Below, in pieces: positions 10,774-22,887 of a stretch of DNA of 64,000 bases. The first letter of the stretch is position 1. Every line of letters starts with the position of its first letter. Where the stretch lies: the NCBI GenBank assembly GCA_004431415.1, contig QPMI01000527.1:62001-126000 (forward strand). The letters run 5' to 3'. Under the pieces are notes generated by a model. It was not told the DNA's origin and made no database searches. It saw only the letters and a list, made by a program, of their open reading frames with translations. The position numbers and the translations under genes are program-made. Source of the DNA: Cyanophora paradoxa. Lineage: Eukaryota; Glaucocystophyceae; Cyanophorales; Cyanophoraceae.

Positions 10774-11486
10774 ATTAGATTTTTACCGGTTCGAGGATCG
10801 TCCGCAAAAAAAGGTGCGTGTTCGACCTAGTACATGGGGAAAACGGCCTGAGCCTCGGAGTGCCAGCGAGTGCTGGCGCCAGGCTGCAGCCCGCAGCTGC
10901 ACGGTCCTGCACCTTATGCGCACTCTCCAAAAGTTGAGCACGTGCACCGTGCACGCTCCGAGGCTCATGACGCGACTCAGCCTGGCATGCGCAGCCTGGC
11001 AGGATCACTCAACTTGTGACTCAAGTCGCACTATCATGATCATAGTATATATCCTCGTATATATACACTAGTAATATGATACCGGTATCATAATATATAT
11101 CTAGCTATAAGTTTTCGTTCCTATAACCTATTCCTAGCTATAGCTATAGCTTGTAGCTAGTATACGTACTAGTAATATCTAGTATGTCAAGTTGTCAACG
11201 CAGTATGCGTATGCCAGTATGCGCAGCCGGTACTACATAGCTGCAGGCTGCAGGCTGCAACTGCATGCATATGGCTGCTGCAGCTCGCAGCTGATCATGG
11301 AGTCATTGAGTGTGCAGCTAGCCTAGTAGCGCGCTTGCAAGTCGTGCAGCAGCAGCTGCAGTCCGCCGCGGGTTCGGCGTCTCTAGATCTAGATCTGAGA
11401 AGCGTCGGTCAACGTTGGGGCCAGCCCTGAAAGTCGTGGTATACGTAGATCTAGAGGTGCCCGGCGCGGCCGCGGCAGCAATATTA

Positions 11487-14400
11487 ATGACGTCGACCCG
11501 AATCCGAAGCGACCGGAGTTCGACCGCATTTAGCTTCCTGCTCCTGCTCCTGGTCGCGGTCGCTGCAGCCGCCGGTACGCCGCAGCCGCTAACAGATCTA
11601 GAGCGAATTTAGATTTCCTCGCTGATGTTTGCCTTTGAATTCGGCGCGGGCAGTTTGCGTCTGCGATGCAGCGCTTCCAACGCGACTCCTGCCCGGCATC
11701 TCAAGCCTGCCCGTCGGCGAGGGCTGGAACGTGCTGGCCAAGGGCGCGTACAAGTACTGCGCGGGGCGCTCAGAACCCGACGGCGTTGTGGCGCGAGCCG
11801 GTTCGTGCATTGCATGGACCTGCATTAACGTTAAAAAAGTTTATTTCATCTATAGCTATAAAATCAGATCTGTACGTATACATGTTTATGTGCTAACGTC
11901 GACTATCTTCCCGTTCTGACTTCAGGCACTGGAGCGGTCGCTGTCTTCGGATACGTTCGCGGTGAGCGCCACATGTATTTTAATGCAGAGTCATTCGTTG
12001 GTAACGATAAGCTGCGCATGCGTGCCACTCGTGACCAGGGCTCCATTACAGCACTTATGATGGTAGGCTCTTGACTCATATAATCAAAATTACTGCTTGA
12101 TCATGATAATGATTCGTACGCGTATATAAGCCGAATTGACGCACGGTAGGGTACCTGTACGTCGGGAGCGCGGTGGGAATCTGGCGCGTCGACTCGAACT
12201 GCGCTTCAACGCTTCTCGCCGGCGTGATTCCAGCGGCCGTGCAGCGCAGAGAGTTGCTCGCAAATACACCCATCTACAGTATCAACCCAGGCTCCCCCGC
12301 AACTTCAGCCACTACCGTTCAGTTCGGGTGCGAACTTATATTTACAATTGGGTCCGTTCACACGCGAAATGCCAGCAACTGATTCGTTTTCTTCAGCGAT
12401 CCCGGCACCGGGGACGGGCGCGGAGTTGTCGGACTTGCGGCGGTCAGCAGCACGCGCCTGTTCTGGGCGAATGACCCCGGCGGCTTCGAGTCTCCTTCTG
12501 GTGGCCCCCTAGGCTACTCAATAGGCTATACCGACCCCTCGGCGGCTTCGAAGACCGTTGTCATCGTCTGGAGGGAAAAGTGCACCTGCGGCGTTCGGCG
12601 GGGAAGTCGACGTGCACTTTCCGGCCTATCGTACGTCCGACAGCCGATGGGGATGGCATACAATGCAGTTACCGACAAGCTCTACGTCCTGGCCAATCGC
12701 GTAGACTGCACCGCAGCATGCACCGATACCAGAAAACGCGGCCTGCTTCAATTCCCGGAGCTCCAGACAGCATACGCTGGCACAACCGGTGCAGAAATCT
12801 TCTCCATGACCCAGGGTTCGCGACTGCTGTAGTAAAGCCCAAACACATCCTTTTGATGATCGCGATTCTTCAAATATTAATCCACAGGCGGAGCTAGCAC
12901 TTTTGTCGCGGCGCTGTCCAGTGCATCCAGTCGAAACGCTTGGTATGCGGGTTTCGCTTCGTTGGCGCTGGACGTCGGAGCGGATGGCGCGATGACGGCA
13001 TACGCCGGCGTTGCCGGCGGAACCTATTCGACTTCAAACCGACGGAATCAGCGTCGATTGGCCGCGGATGCAGCGTACATGCCCGGTCGCATCGTTCAGG
13101 TCAGAGAATGAACTTTCACCTGATCATGAGCATTGATTTATATATAATACGAAGACTTCCATCTTTGAAATTCAATGATCACGATATGCGTAGATTTCAG
13201 TCAGCGCGTCGGGATCTGTTACGGATGTTCGCAATTTCACGGTGCGTTCACGGAAATGTTCGATGCTTTCTACATTATTGAACCTCATACCGTTCACCCA
13301 TGCAGGTCTTGAGTAAACCTGACGTGCCGAATTTCTTTTGGGACGCCACTTTCTACGGCTTGACAGTTGTCAAGACGACCTACCCGTGCGCACCCGTTAC
13401 CTTTACGTTGGTTGGCGTTTTCCGTCACCACCATTCTTTTGACCATGAACTTGTGCGCAGGTCGAGCACGTGGCGCCTCGTTGCCAAGGTATACTGGGGC
13501 AATTCTGAGTATAACGGAATCTACTCGTTCGACGCGACGGGAACCGCAGTCACCGATGAGAAGATTGTGGAAGTTCTCCAGTGTGTCCCCATATATTTTC
13601 AGAATTGATTTTTGCACGTACGCTGAGCACCTCTGCAATCGTGAAGACCTCAGGCAACAGACCCAGAATATTGGGAGGAGGGCGCGTGCGTGCAGCTTTA
13701 TATCTGCTGTCGAATCCGGTCGCGATTCCTCTTATGATTTGATCATGATGAACGTGCATGCGCATGCGCAGGACACTCCCGAACGTTGATGCCGTGGGCA
13801 TCACCAACGTGGGGACGCGCGACTTCCCGATTTTTTACACTATATGGGATAACCAATTCTTGTTCGTACACCGCCTGAATATGGACATTTCGTTCGAGAT
13901 ACCTACCCCGAGCCCGTCGCCCTCGCCGAGCGCTAGTCCCAGCCCGAGCCCGAGCCCGAGCCCATCGCCAAGCCCGTCTCCAGTACGTTGACTTGTGCAA
14001 TTTTCTGAGGCAGAGCTCAAAGACTCACTCGCTGGAACGCCGTCCGCAAAACCAGTCGGCGGCCCCGACCCCGATCCCGCCGTCTTCTGACGACGGACAG
14101 TCCACGCCCATCCCTTCTCCGACTGCAGCCGCAGACCCTGCCACACCGCCGACCCCGACTCCGGCGGCCGCCGACCCTGTTGCGACTTCGACGCCCTCCC
14201 CGACTCCGGCCGACGCGATGCCGACGCGCACTCCGGATCTGGAGGCCCCGCTAGCGCTCTCGCCCACGCCAACCCCAATTCCGCCAATCGTGCGCCATAC
14301 ATTGATATAGGATTAAGTTTTTCAGTTCGCTTTTCAGTTCGCTGTTAACGTTATCACCTGCAGAGTTTCATTCAGGAGGGTTCCACCTCGTCCCAGGCCT

Positions 14401-15670
14401 CCGTTGGCCAGTTTAAGGTGCGCCAAATTCAACATTCTTTGCAATTGCCTCCGCGTCCGGCTATTTGACCCCTAATAACCCTGCCTGCAGCTGAGCCCAT
14501 CGAACTTCACCAGAACGAAGGTACAGTGCAGACCTGCCGTTGCTCCGCGGCAGAACAAGGCTTCTACGGAAGTGATCATGACCGCTCGCCCCCGCTTTGA
14601 TTTCCTCTGGCAGGACCGGAACGGCAAAGGTGTCGACAAAGTCGAGCTCTCCGAGCCTGTGATCAGGGCTGCGCAGGTGCGGGCGAACCGTGATTCGCTT
14701 CTCCTCATAATTTATCCGCGGGCCGGCACCTCTTCGATCGGTGACTTATATAATTACCTGATACAAATATTAATTGGACGAGCAGCAGGCGTCCGGTTCC
14801 GGTTCCGGCTCCTTCGTCGAGCTGATTGTGTGCGTACTTTTTCGTGCGATTGATCAATTGCGATCAAAAACTATATTCCGTTGTGTATTCGCGGTCTAAT
14901 CGGAAGGTCTCCTTTTTCGTGTACGCTTCGAATTCGCATTCGTGATCGCAGAACTGGGCTTCTCCAGGTAATAGAACTCTAGATCTAAAGTCTTCCATGC
15001 CATTTGCGTCTTATGGAATGCCCGTTCGCTGCAAAGCCCGATCAAAAGGTGCTCATCTTCATCGCGAATGAGGCGGGAGACCAGCGGCCCGCGACGCAAG
15101 TCTCCGTTGTTCAGCGGGGCTCCGAGACGATCCTCCGATTCAGTGCGCCTTCATTGCATTTGCCTATAGCTATTTACTATTCAATGATTGCGAGCAGTTC
15201 CCCCTTCGCTTAATCGCCGCCGCGCGGCGCGCGCCTTCGTTGCAAACAAGGCCGTGCGCGGCATTCGTTGCGATTTGTTGTTTACAATTTCTGCGATCGA
15301 TTTTCGCTTGCAATTGCAGTACGATCTCCTCATCGAGCCTGCCCCCGGCGAACCAGCTTTCGTGCCCCTCCTGCTCGGCGGGGTGAGAGATTCTTTATAT
15401 AGCCAAAAGGCGGCAGCAGGCAGTCTCGACTGATCAACGGCAGGCTTTCGTCTACACCCCGGCCGGCATCTCTGTCGCCTCGGTCCCGTACTGGCCAAGT
15501 GCTGGTTATGCCGTCTCGCTTCCCGAGCACGTGCGCACGTCTTTGATTGCTGCATATGCAAGTTTGGCGCATCTGATTCACGCTTCGCGCAGGCCTGGTT
15601 TAGACTGGCCGTCAGCTTCGCGCTCCCGCTTTTTTTGGCCTGCATGCAGCTGGCGACTCTAGATCTGTGA
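11487..15670 (+). CDS. Secreted/membrane beta-propeller-like protein with Pro/Ser stalk and C-terminal TM
   Basis: Exons read as 11487-11574, 11654-11800, 11926-12066, 12150-12327, 12397-12815, 12888-13085, 13201-13241, 13306-13385, 13461-13580, 13772-13982, 14056-14289, 14364-14417, 14491-14676, 14786-14827, about 15013-15139, 15320-15382, 15444-15530 and 15593-15670, giving ~830 residues. The ATG starts a signal peptide with a Leu/Val/Ala core (SFLLLLLVAVAAAA). Repeated units resemble beta-propeller blades (YLYVGSAVGIWRVDSN, PMGMAYNAVTDKLYVLANR, STWRLVAKVYWGNSEYNGI). A stalk of Ser-Pro and Thr-Pro repeats follows, then further beta-type domains. The last exon gives a hydrophobic segment (LAVSFALPLFLACMQL) fit for a TM or GPI-signal anchor. 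The donor after 12066 would be GC. The exon near 15013 and the link from 14827 are uncertain. Probably a cell-surface protein; the propeller family is not identified. Confidence 0.7.
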
Positions 15671-16123
15671 GCAGCGTGCAATTGCAAGAAGTAAAAGAAG
15701 CCGATATGAGTTCTGCACTTGCAAGCAATCGCAGTTGCAGTCTCAAGTTTTTTGTTGCTAGAGACCCATCAGAGCCTGACTTCTGAAGGCTTGTAATGAG
15801 CATTTCGCATGACTCGCCAATATAACCAGAGTTTCGCATGCATGCGCATCCGATCGCGAGTCGCCGCGGCCGCTAGCGTTGCTGAGTACATCTGGTCGAA
15901 CGGCGCCGAGGTCAATTCAAGGCATGCGGGAGTCTCGAATACCTCGAGCCGGAGACGCGAGCATCCGTCCTGAAGATCGCAAATCGCGAGAGCTAGCTAT
16001 AGGTGAAACGCGAAATTACTTTAGCTTGCAAGCTTCAAATCGAGCTAGCATCAGTCGCCTTTGACGAGCTCGACGCGCTAACGCCGGAATTCAGATATAA
16101 AATGACACTGAATTAGTTTCCAT

Positions 16124-16211
16124 CTTCTTCTCATCGATCTGTGTCATCTGGGCGGGGGGGGGGGGGGGGGGGGGGGACGCACGACCTTCTTCTCATCGAT
16201 CTGTGTCATCT
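16124..16211. repeat. Poly-G (23) flanked by 26 bp direct repeats
   Basis: A 26-mer (cttcttctcatcgatctgtgtcatct) occurs at 16124-16149 and 16186-16211. Between them lies a run of 23 G (16154-16176) with a few flanking bases. Confidence 0.85.
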
Positions 16212-17293
16212 CATTCAAGTACTCAGCCCGCGCGTCGCTGTCATGTGCCATGCTGAAATATATCAATTGCATGCCCGGCGCATGCGCAGCGCCTCGTAGC
16301 AGAGATCGCTCCGGATCCGGATCCGCCGCGCCGACCGGGCTGGCGCCGGAAGCAGCAGATCATGATGATTGACATGATCGGGTCGGGGAGGGGGGGGCGC
16401 TCGAGTCTGTCCCGGCCCCCCGCTGCACTGGCGGGGCCGGTGTAGGCGGATACCCCCGCGAAATTCACTCAATTCACGCGAAATTCACTTAATTCACGCC
16501 TTCATTAATATTTCTGCAAGCTGAAGATCAGACTAACACCAGTCGCGGTAACGTTCGCGATCTTGCCGCAGATCTGGAATGACTCTGACAACTCGCGATC
16601 GGCTTTCAAGTTCCATACATATGCCTCGCCAATCGCGAGTCGCTGCAGCCGCGATAGCGCTAGCGCTGAAATTCGAATTCGAATTCTCATATATGATGAC
16701 ACCGAATTTTCGAATTTAGTTTCTATTTCCTCTCTCTGCGACTCTCCGTACTGCAGCTGCGCAATTCTGGTCATGATATATAATTATATCAGAATAGCAA
16801 CTGGTACTTAGAGCGAAACGTGCACGCGGCTCGCCGAACAACGAGTAAACTGATGTCAATCCTAGGCCTCTCTCTCTAGATCTCGGTCCCCATGCCCGGC
16901 GCGCATGCGCAGCGCATGCGCAGCCCCTCGCCGAGTCGCGATCGCAGCTCGCGATCGGTCCCTGTGCCCGGCAAGCATGCGCAGCCCCTCGCAGCCCCAC
17001 GCGTGTGGGGCCCGGCCGCCGGGGTTGTGTTCAACGGTTTTTTCCAAATGCACTGATGACGTTTATTTGAACGTCGACGTCGACGTCACCATGACGTGAT
17101 GTTCATGATCAATTGAACGGCACCAGCTGCAGTGCATTTGCAAAAAAAAGAGCCGGACGTCGGACGATCGCAATACGGAAGGAAGCTTAAGCCAAGAACA
17201 GGCGGCTGAGGCAGGACTGCCGCAGGAGCGGACCCGGGACTCGGGAGAATATGGACCTTCCGGATTCGAACCTGACCAACCCGATCATGATCA

Positions 17294-17330
17294 TGCACGT
17301 GCACGTACGTGTGCACGTGCACGTGCACGC
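17294..17330. repeat. Alternating purine-pyrimidine CACGTG tract
   Basis: An almost perfect 37 bp alternating purine-pyrimidine stretch composed of overlapping CACGTG/GTGCAC palindromes, directly after atgatcatgatcatg-like DNA. It has possible Z-DNA or E-box character. No gene connection is shown. Confidence 0.6.
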
Positions 17331-17751
17331 CGCGTCGCGGCGAGGGAACTCGATCGCGATCATATCCGGATGTACATGTACGCTCCGCTCGCGCGTCGGA
17401 CGCGCGGTCGATCGCGACGTCGATCGTGGCAAGTTGAATTGCAATTGTACCCCCCGAGAGCATCCGCGATCCCTTCTGCTCGAGCGACCAACGCTTTTTT
17501 TTTGACGCAAGCATCGATCAAATCGACGCTTCCGATCCACGCGTACGCGCAATGCGCATTCGTAGTCCTACAGGAGAGCGCGCGCGCCGGCGCCAGATCT
17601 CGATCCAGCAGCTGCGCCAGACCTAGATCTAGATCTAGAGCAGCGCTAGCCGCGCGCTGAGCTGCAGCAGAGCTAGCCGGCGCGGGAGCGTGGGAACGTG
17701 GCGCGGGCCGATCTCGTTCCCTCGCACAGCTCTCAGCACGTGCACGTCCAA

Positions 17752-20700
17752 ATGACCGGCGCCGGCCGCGGCTTCGGCAGCGCGCGCCCCGCGCGCCTCG
17801 CGTTTGTGGTGGCGATCTTGGCCGCCGCCGTCCTTGTCGCGTCCGGCCAGCATAATCACGGCGGCGGCGGAGAGCTCGAGGCGGAGGTGAAGTTCGTCGC
17901 GAAGGAGATTGCAAAATTGACCACGCGGCGCTCAACGAGACCGCGGTGGAGCTCACCCTCGACAAGCTGGTCAGCGAGTGCAGCACCACCTGGCGCACGC
18001 TGCTCGGTGAGCACGATGGCCTCTGTGGGCTCGAGCTCTTAAACTGCCACGCTCAGTGATGCTAGATCGGGGCTGCCTGCCTGCGTCCCTCGCGCCGATC
18101 AAATTTTTGGATCTGACTCTAGGTCTGCTCCGGTCGACCCGCAGCTGCGGGCCACGACGATCATGGCCACGACGACCACGCCGGCGAGGAGGGCGAGACG
18201 GGCCACGACGATCATGCAGATGAGAAGACCGGCGGCGCCGCGACGAACGGGCACGGCGCCCACTCCGCTTCGACGAACGGGACCCATTCCCACGAGCACG
18301 ACGAGCACGACGAGCACGGGCATCACGAGGAGGGCGAGGAGACGAACACGACATCGACCGGCGGCGCCGGCCGGAGGAGGAGGGTTCGGCAGGCGATCGC
18401 GACCGTCCCCGCCTCCAAGGCCGGTTCCGGCCGGAGGAGGAGGCTGCAGCAGGCGATCACGCCCGCTGCTCGCGAACCCATCCACGAGCTGCTCGTCGGC
18501 TGCGCCGGGGGTGCGTGATCGTGCTGGCGAAATTTTACTTTCTTTTAATTTGAAGAATGATCTGACTCTGTTCGAATTCCGAGCAGGCCAGCTGATGTGC
18601 GACGTCGGACAGGACGCGTCGGGCCTATCCTACCTGAGCCCGGTCAGCTGCCAGTGCATGCAGGAGGAGGACCAGTGCGCCGCGTCGGTCGCCGGCTCCG
18701 AGAACTACGACCGCCCACTCCATATCGTGCGCCCCGACCCGCCCCGCCCCGCCCAGGCCCGCCCCTGCACCTGCCCGGCCTGCCTGATCTCCGCTCGCTT
18801 CTCGACAGGCCGCCGTTTTCATCCTGGTCCGCCCCGGCTGTAGGGTTTCTTTGGCGCCCCTCCAATAAGCTACAACTGACCGCCCGCCCGCGCCCTCCAG
18901 CTCGCCGTCTCTGTCGCCGGCTCCGGTGCGCCCTGCCCCGCGGCCCTCCCAAGCGAGCGCTAAGGCCGCCCCCCACCCGCCCTGCAACAGGGTACCCCGT
19001 GCTGGCTTACTACAAGCCACGGCTCTCCCTCCCGCCACTCCTCATGCGCGCCCTCGCCGTCTTTGGTGCCGGCGTCATCCTGACCACCGGTCCGCGCCGC
19101 GGCCTCGCACTCGCACCTCGCCGACGCCGACGCGGCTCGCCGCGCAGCGCTCATCCACATGATCCCGCCGGGCTTCGAGCTGCTCAAGTCGCCGTGCATC
19201 AGCGCCACGTGGAGCGAGTACGAGTCCTTCGGCGGCCTCTTCGTCCTCATCGGCGTCCTCTTCATCCACGTGCGCTCCGGCCTCGGCGGCGTCCGCCCGC
19301 TCCGGTTCTGACGAAGTAAATGTACGTTCCACAGGCCGTCGAGCTCGTCGTGGGCCGCTTCATGCCGCACGCGCACCTCGGCAACCACAAGCACGAGTCG
19401 GTGGCGGGGCCCGGCGCCGAGGGCCAGAGCCCCGAGTCGAGCGACCCCGGCTGCACCCACGACCACCACACGCCGCACCCGCAGCTGGGAAAGGCCAGCC
19501 CCGAGATACCTGATCTCGAGAACGCGCGCACGGACGGTGCGAGCACGTCCCCGGCCCACCGGCGCCGATCGCGACCTTAAGATTTTGTGGCGCCGACGGC
19601 AGCTGCAGTGATCACGGCGTCGACGAGTGAGGTGAACAAGGTGCACGTGGCGCATGCGCAGCGGACGGCGCCGGCGGTGGTCGCACCCTCGGACAAGCAC
19701 CTTGTGCCCGTGAAGCAGAGGAGGCTCCTGGGCTTCATCCCGCTCCCCCAGGTCTGTCACGTCCAGCTTCCTTCCCTCTTATATAATTAGCTATCTCGCC
19801 CGAAGCTTAAGCTTCTAATTTCGAGGTGACGTGTTCTTATTCTAAGCGCAGGGCCCCGCCGTCGAGAGCCTGGCGACGACGGAGGAAGAACGCCGCCGCC
19901 GCGTCGGCCTCGTCTCCCTCGAGGTGCCTCGGGACATTCTAATCCATGCTCTAATAATATCGAAATATCATGCTCTAATAATATCGAATCCATGCTCTAA
20001 TCCTCACGTCAAGGATGAATCGAATTTTTTCTATTAACAGCTCTGATAACTTGGAAGAGTCTGTATAAGGAGGATTCAATCTAACTCCTCGGAACCACTT
20101 GCACCCAGGTGGCCATCGCGGCGCACTCGGTGATCATCGGGATCATGCTCGGAATCGCGCGCGAGAACTTCAACACGCTCCTCATCGCCGTGTCTATCCA
20201 CCGTGCGTGCTTTCCTTCCTTCCTCCCCTCCTTCGCAAAGCCGAGAGCTCAGATCTGACTTCGTTCGCGCAGAGTTCTTCGAGGGAATCGCGCTCTCCGC
20301 AGCGGTGCTGGGCGCCGGCATCGTTCGGGGCTGGGCGCTGCCCCTCCTCACGATGATCCCCTACGGCCTCGCCACGCCCCTCGGCGTCGCCATCGGCATC
20401 GGCGTCCACGGCACGTACGACGCCTCGTCGGCGGTGAGCGAATTCTTAAAAGAAACGATGAATGGTTCAGTTTAGTTTGGATTTTTAAGAATTTCTTATA
20501 AGATTCTTATAAGAAATGAAGAAGACGCTTTTAACGCGGCGTCCACCGTCCTTCCGTCAGTCATCGTCCATCCGCATGGGGAACCGTCCCTCTCGTCTCT
20601 TCCTCAACTAATTTAATTTCGACGGCGCCCCGGCGGCTGCACAAATCTAATATACGCGCTCGCGCAGGCGCGCGTGCTGGTGGAGGGCATCATCGAGTGC

Positions 20701-21034
20701 GTCGCCGGCGGCATCCTCATCCACGCCGCCCGTGCGCCCTAAAAAGATCAGATCAAATTTAAAGATCAACGGCCCAGACCCAAGCTTTCAATTCGCCGCA
20801 GTCGTCGAGCTCATCACGCCCGCCTTTGAGAAGGCTCAGAAGGAGCGCGCCCGGACCGGTGCGCGTTGCCCTTTAATGAATCATCATTTGATATGCCCTC
20901 GAGCTCGTTCTCGTCGGCGCCGCCGCTGACCGCGCCCCTTCTTTCCCTCTTTCTTTTTCGCCGCAGTCTTCTTCCTGGTCATCTCCTTGTGGCTCGGCGC
21001 AGCCGTCATGGCAGTCCTTGGGCGCTGGGCATAG
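17752..21034 (+). CDS. ZIP-family metal transporter, copy 1 (N-terminal frame disturbed by 8 bp)
   Basis: Exons: 17752-18006, 18123 or 18145-18510, 18587-18726, 18809-18826, 18901-18925, 18991-19089, 19148-19269, 19335-19536, 19603-19751, 19852-19923, 20109-20202, 20273-20433, 20668-20731, 20802-20858 and 20967-21034; ~637 residues. It has a signal peptide, a His/Asp-rich luminal domain (GHDDHGHDDHAG), a Cys-containing segment (SPVSCQCMQEEDQC), TM1 split over tiny exons (AAVFIL + LAVSVAGS), TM2/3 (ALIHMIPPGFELL), a His-rich loop, TM4 with AHSVIIG and TM5 with HQFFEGIALS. The last two carry the binuclear metal-site residues of ZIPs, which import Zn2+/Fe2+/Mn2+ into the cytosol. Compared with copy 2, exon 1 carries an extra gcaaaatt after about 17910. 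This shifts the frame until the exon end; using the upstream acceptor at 18122 restores it. The remainder is intact, including intron sequence shared with copy 2. Confidence 0.88.
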
Positions 21035-21605
21035 GCCCGCCGGCGCCCCGCGGGCCGCTTTCGACGCTTTCGAAGTTGATTTCGCGTACGCGTCATCCTA
21101 CTCTACTGATATCAATATTCGAATTGAATTCTAGCTTTACGGATATTAATATTACTGATATGTTGTCGAGGTATTAATATTCGGTTTCTGAGTAGCTTTT
21201 GCTATAGATAGCTATGGATCATGGACACAGCGAAGCGCGTTTACACAGCAGTTTCACATCGATATATATATATCCAGCGCAGTGCTTCTGTTTGATCATG
21301 ATTCTTGTCTGAGTAGCGCTAGCCTGTCTACTACTAGGCTAGGGCTGAAGTTAGCATCGGGTTCTTGCCTAAGCAGCCTGGCAGTTTAACCAGATTTAGA
21401 GAGACTAGCTTAGGTAGAGTAACGCTTTTTTGGATCCCCGTCAACTGCATTTGCGATGCCTTGCTGGGCAGAGGGGGGTTGTTGGGGGGGGGGGGGGGGG
21501 GGGTGGAGGGGGGGGGGAAGGGGGCGGAGTGACGGGGGCGGCGAGGTCGTCTCGTTCGGCTCGGAGAGGAGGCGGGATCTGGAGGGCGGGCGTACTACGG
21601 TACGG
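21035..21605. other. Intergenic; part duplicated downstream of ZIP copy 2; G-run
   Basis: Bases around 21280-21420 match the reverse complement of 51920-52210 in patches (for example agcagcctggcagttt followed by accaga and tagcttaggtaga). The inverted duplication therefore includes the DNA 3' of the ZIP gene. A G-run of ~20 plus further G-rich DNA occupies 21480-21530. No exon seen. Confidence 0.6.
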
Positions 21606-22887
21606 TCAGAGGCGGTAGTACAGGGTGTCCGGGGCCGCCTCGAGGATCACCTGAGCAGGGGGGTACAGGTGAGTCCTGGGCGCGGAATGGGGTACAGGGA
21701 AAGATCGCGCACCGCGAGGCTGGGGTGGGCGGTGGTGAGGACGGCCAGGTCGGGCTGCTGCTGGAGCGCGGCCTTGAGCCGCTGCCGGACCCGCGGCTCC
21801 TCGGCCACGTTCCTAAGTGCCGTGATCGCGTTCTTTTGTACGGCGGGAATGGGGTCCCGAAGCAGGGAGATCAGGCCCTCCAGCGCCGCCTCGCCGGCGG
21901 GCGCCTTGCCCGCCACTTCGACGGCGACGAGGGCCACGGCGCCGGCCGCGAGCCGCCGGAGCTCGCCGTCCGAATCGGTCAGGGCGCGCCCGAGGAGCGG
22001 GAGGAGGCCCTCCTGGATGGCCGCGCGCTTCCCGACGGAGGGCGCGACGGCCTTGTAGAGCGCCTTCATGGCGCGGAGCCGCGTCTCGCCCGTCTCGGGG
22101 GTGCGCGCGCCGGCCACGGACTGCTTGAGGACGCTCGCCAGGTTCTTCATGACGCCGGCCTCCACGCCCTGCTCCACGGCGCTGTCCAGCCGGAGCACGC
22201 TCCCGAGGGCCTGCAGGCACGCCAGCTGCGCCGTGCCGCATGCGTCGGCAAAGGCAGCGAGCGCGCGGGGCGGGGCGCCGCACATGCACGCGGGAGTCCG
22301 GGTCCAGCGTGCCCGCGACCAGCGCCGCCACCACCCTGCGCGCCCGCGTCGGCTGCCGCGCTCGGCCTTGAGAGCTGCGGGGCGGCGCACCCTTCCACCC
22401 CAAGAGAAAGGCACTCGGCGCCGTCCGAGCTCAGCGCCACGTGCTCCAGCGCCCGCGCCGCGTTCGCCCGCACGTCGGCCTCGTCGTCCCCAGTCATGAG
22501 GCTACAGAGCGTCGCCAAGCCGGCCGCAAGCTGCATCGCCTCCCATCCCTGCTTGATGGACACGAGCTTCGCCGAGACGCCCGACGCGTACTTCCTGATC
22601 TGGCCCTGCTCGTGCGACAGGAGCAGCACCAAGTCCTCTACGAGCTGAGGCTGGCTTATAGCTAACGCTTTGGACTCCTGCGAGTTGACAAGGCCCTCCA
22701 GCACTCGCAGCGCTTCTATGCACTGCCGCTCGCGCACGGGCGGCCTGATGTGCTTTGCGAGGTTTGCGATGCCGGCCTGCGGGCCGAAGCCGAGAGAGAC
22801 CTCCGGCTCCGCTGGCGGCGGTGTTTCCTTGTATGGGTGCCGCTCTTTCAAGAAGTTGCTGACCACCTGATTCCTGTAGACGTGCAT
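21606..22887 (-). CDS. Armadillo-repeat protein, RSPH14-like (radial spoke)
   Basis: Four minus-strand exons in phase: 22887-22399, 22352-22290, 22225-21713 and 21650-21606, giving 369 residues. The start is the ATG at 22887 (MHVYRNQVVSNFLKERHPYK); the last exon reads VILEAAPDTLYYRL then stop. The body is a chain of ARM helices (QCIEALRVLEGLVNSQESK, ADVRANAARALEHVALSS, PAVQKNAITALRNVAEEP). Length and repeat content match RSPH14 (human protein about 350 residues), an axonemal radial-spoke component, and the first ARM blocks read similarly. Other ARM families remain possible. The start is only 135 bp from the divergent CBM-SPRY gene. Confidence 0.72.

Larger units (their letters stand above)
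7797..11486. other. Intergenic DNA rich in short palindromes
   Basis: No gene is supported over 3.7 kb. The region is built from short self-complementary words (gatcatgatc, tcgcgattcgcga, gctatagctatagc, ctagatctagatct types). It contains a block of GGCTTG/GGCTGG-like degenerate repeats at 8500-8860, a GC block at 9490-9640, A/T-rich patches at 9660-9960 and 11030-11180, and the MITE-like element listed separately. Short open frames here look accidental. Confidence 0.6.
15671..17751. other. Intergenic DNA with palindromic words and poly-G tract
   Basis: No exon is supported. The region has many gcatgcgcatgcgc, gaattcgaattc and agatctagatct type words, a poly-G tract (listed separately) and an alternating CACGTG tract near 17300. 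The last ~60 bp before 17752 closely match the flank before ZIP copy 2, so that part is probably 5'UTR/promoter of the ZIP gene. Confidence 0.55.

Noticed and set aside
13983-14013. 31 nt intron in the Ser-Pro stalk
   Set aside because: A later acceptor at 14055 keeps the same frame and gives a normal 73 nt intron.
17245-17285. tRNA T-loop-like word (ggttcgaatcc on the minus strand)
   Set aside because: The T-stem has a mismatch, and no acceptor, D or anticodon arms can be folded from the flanks.
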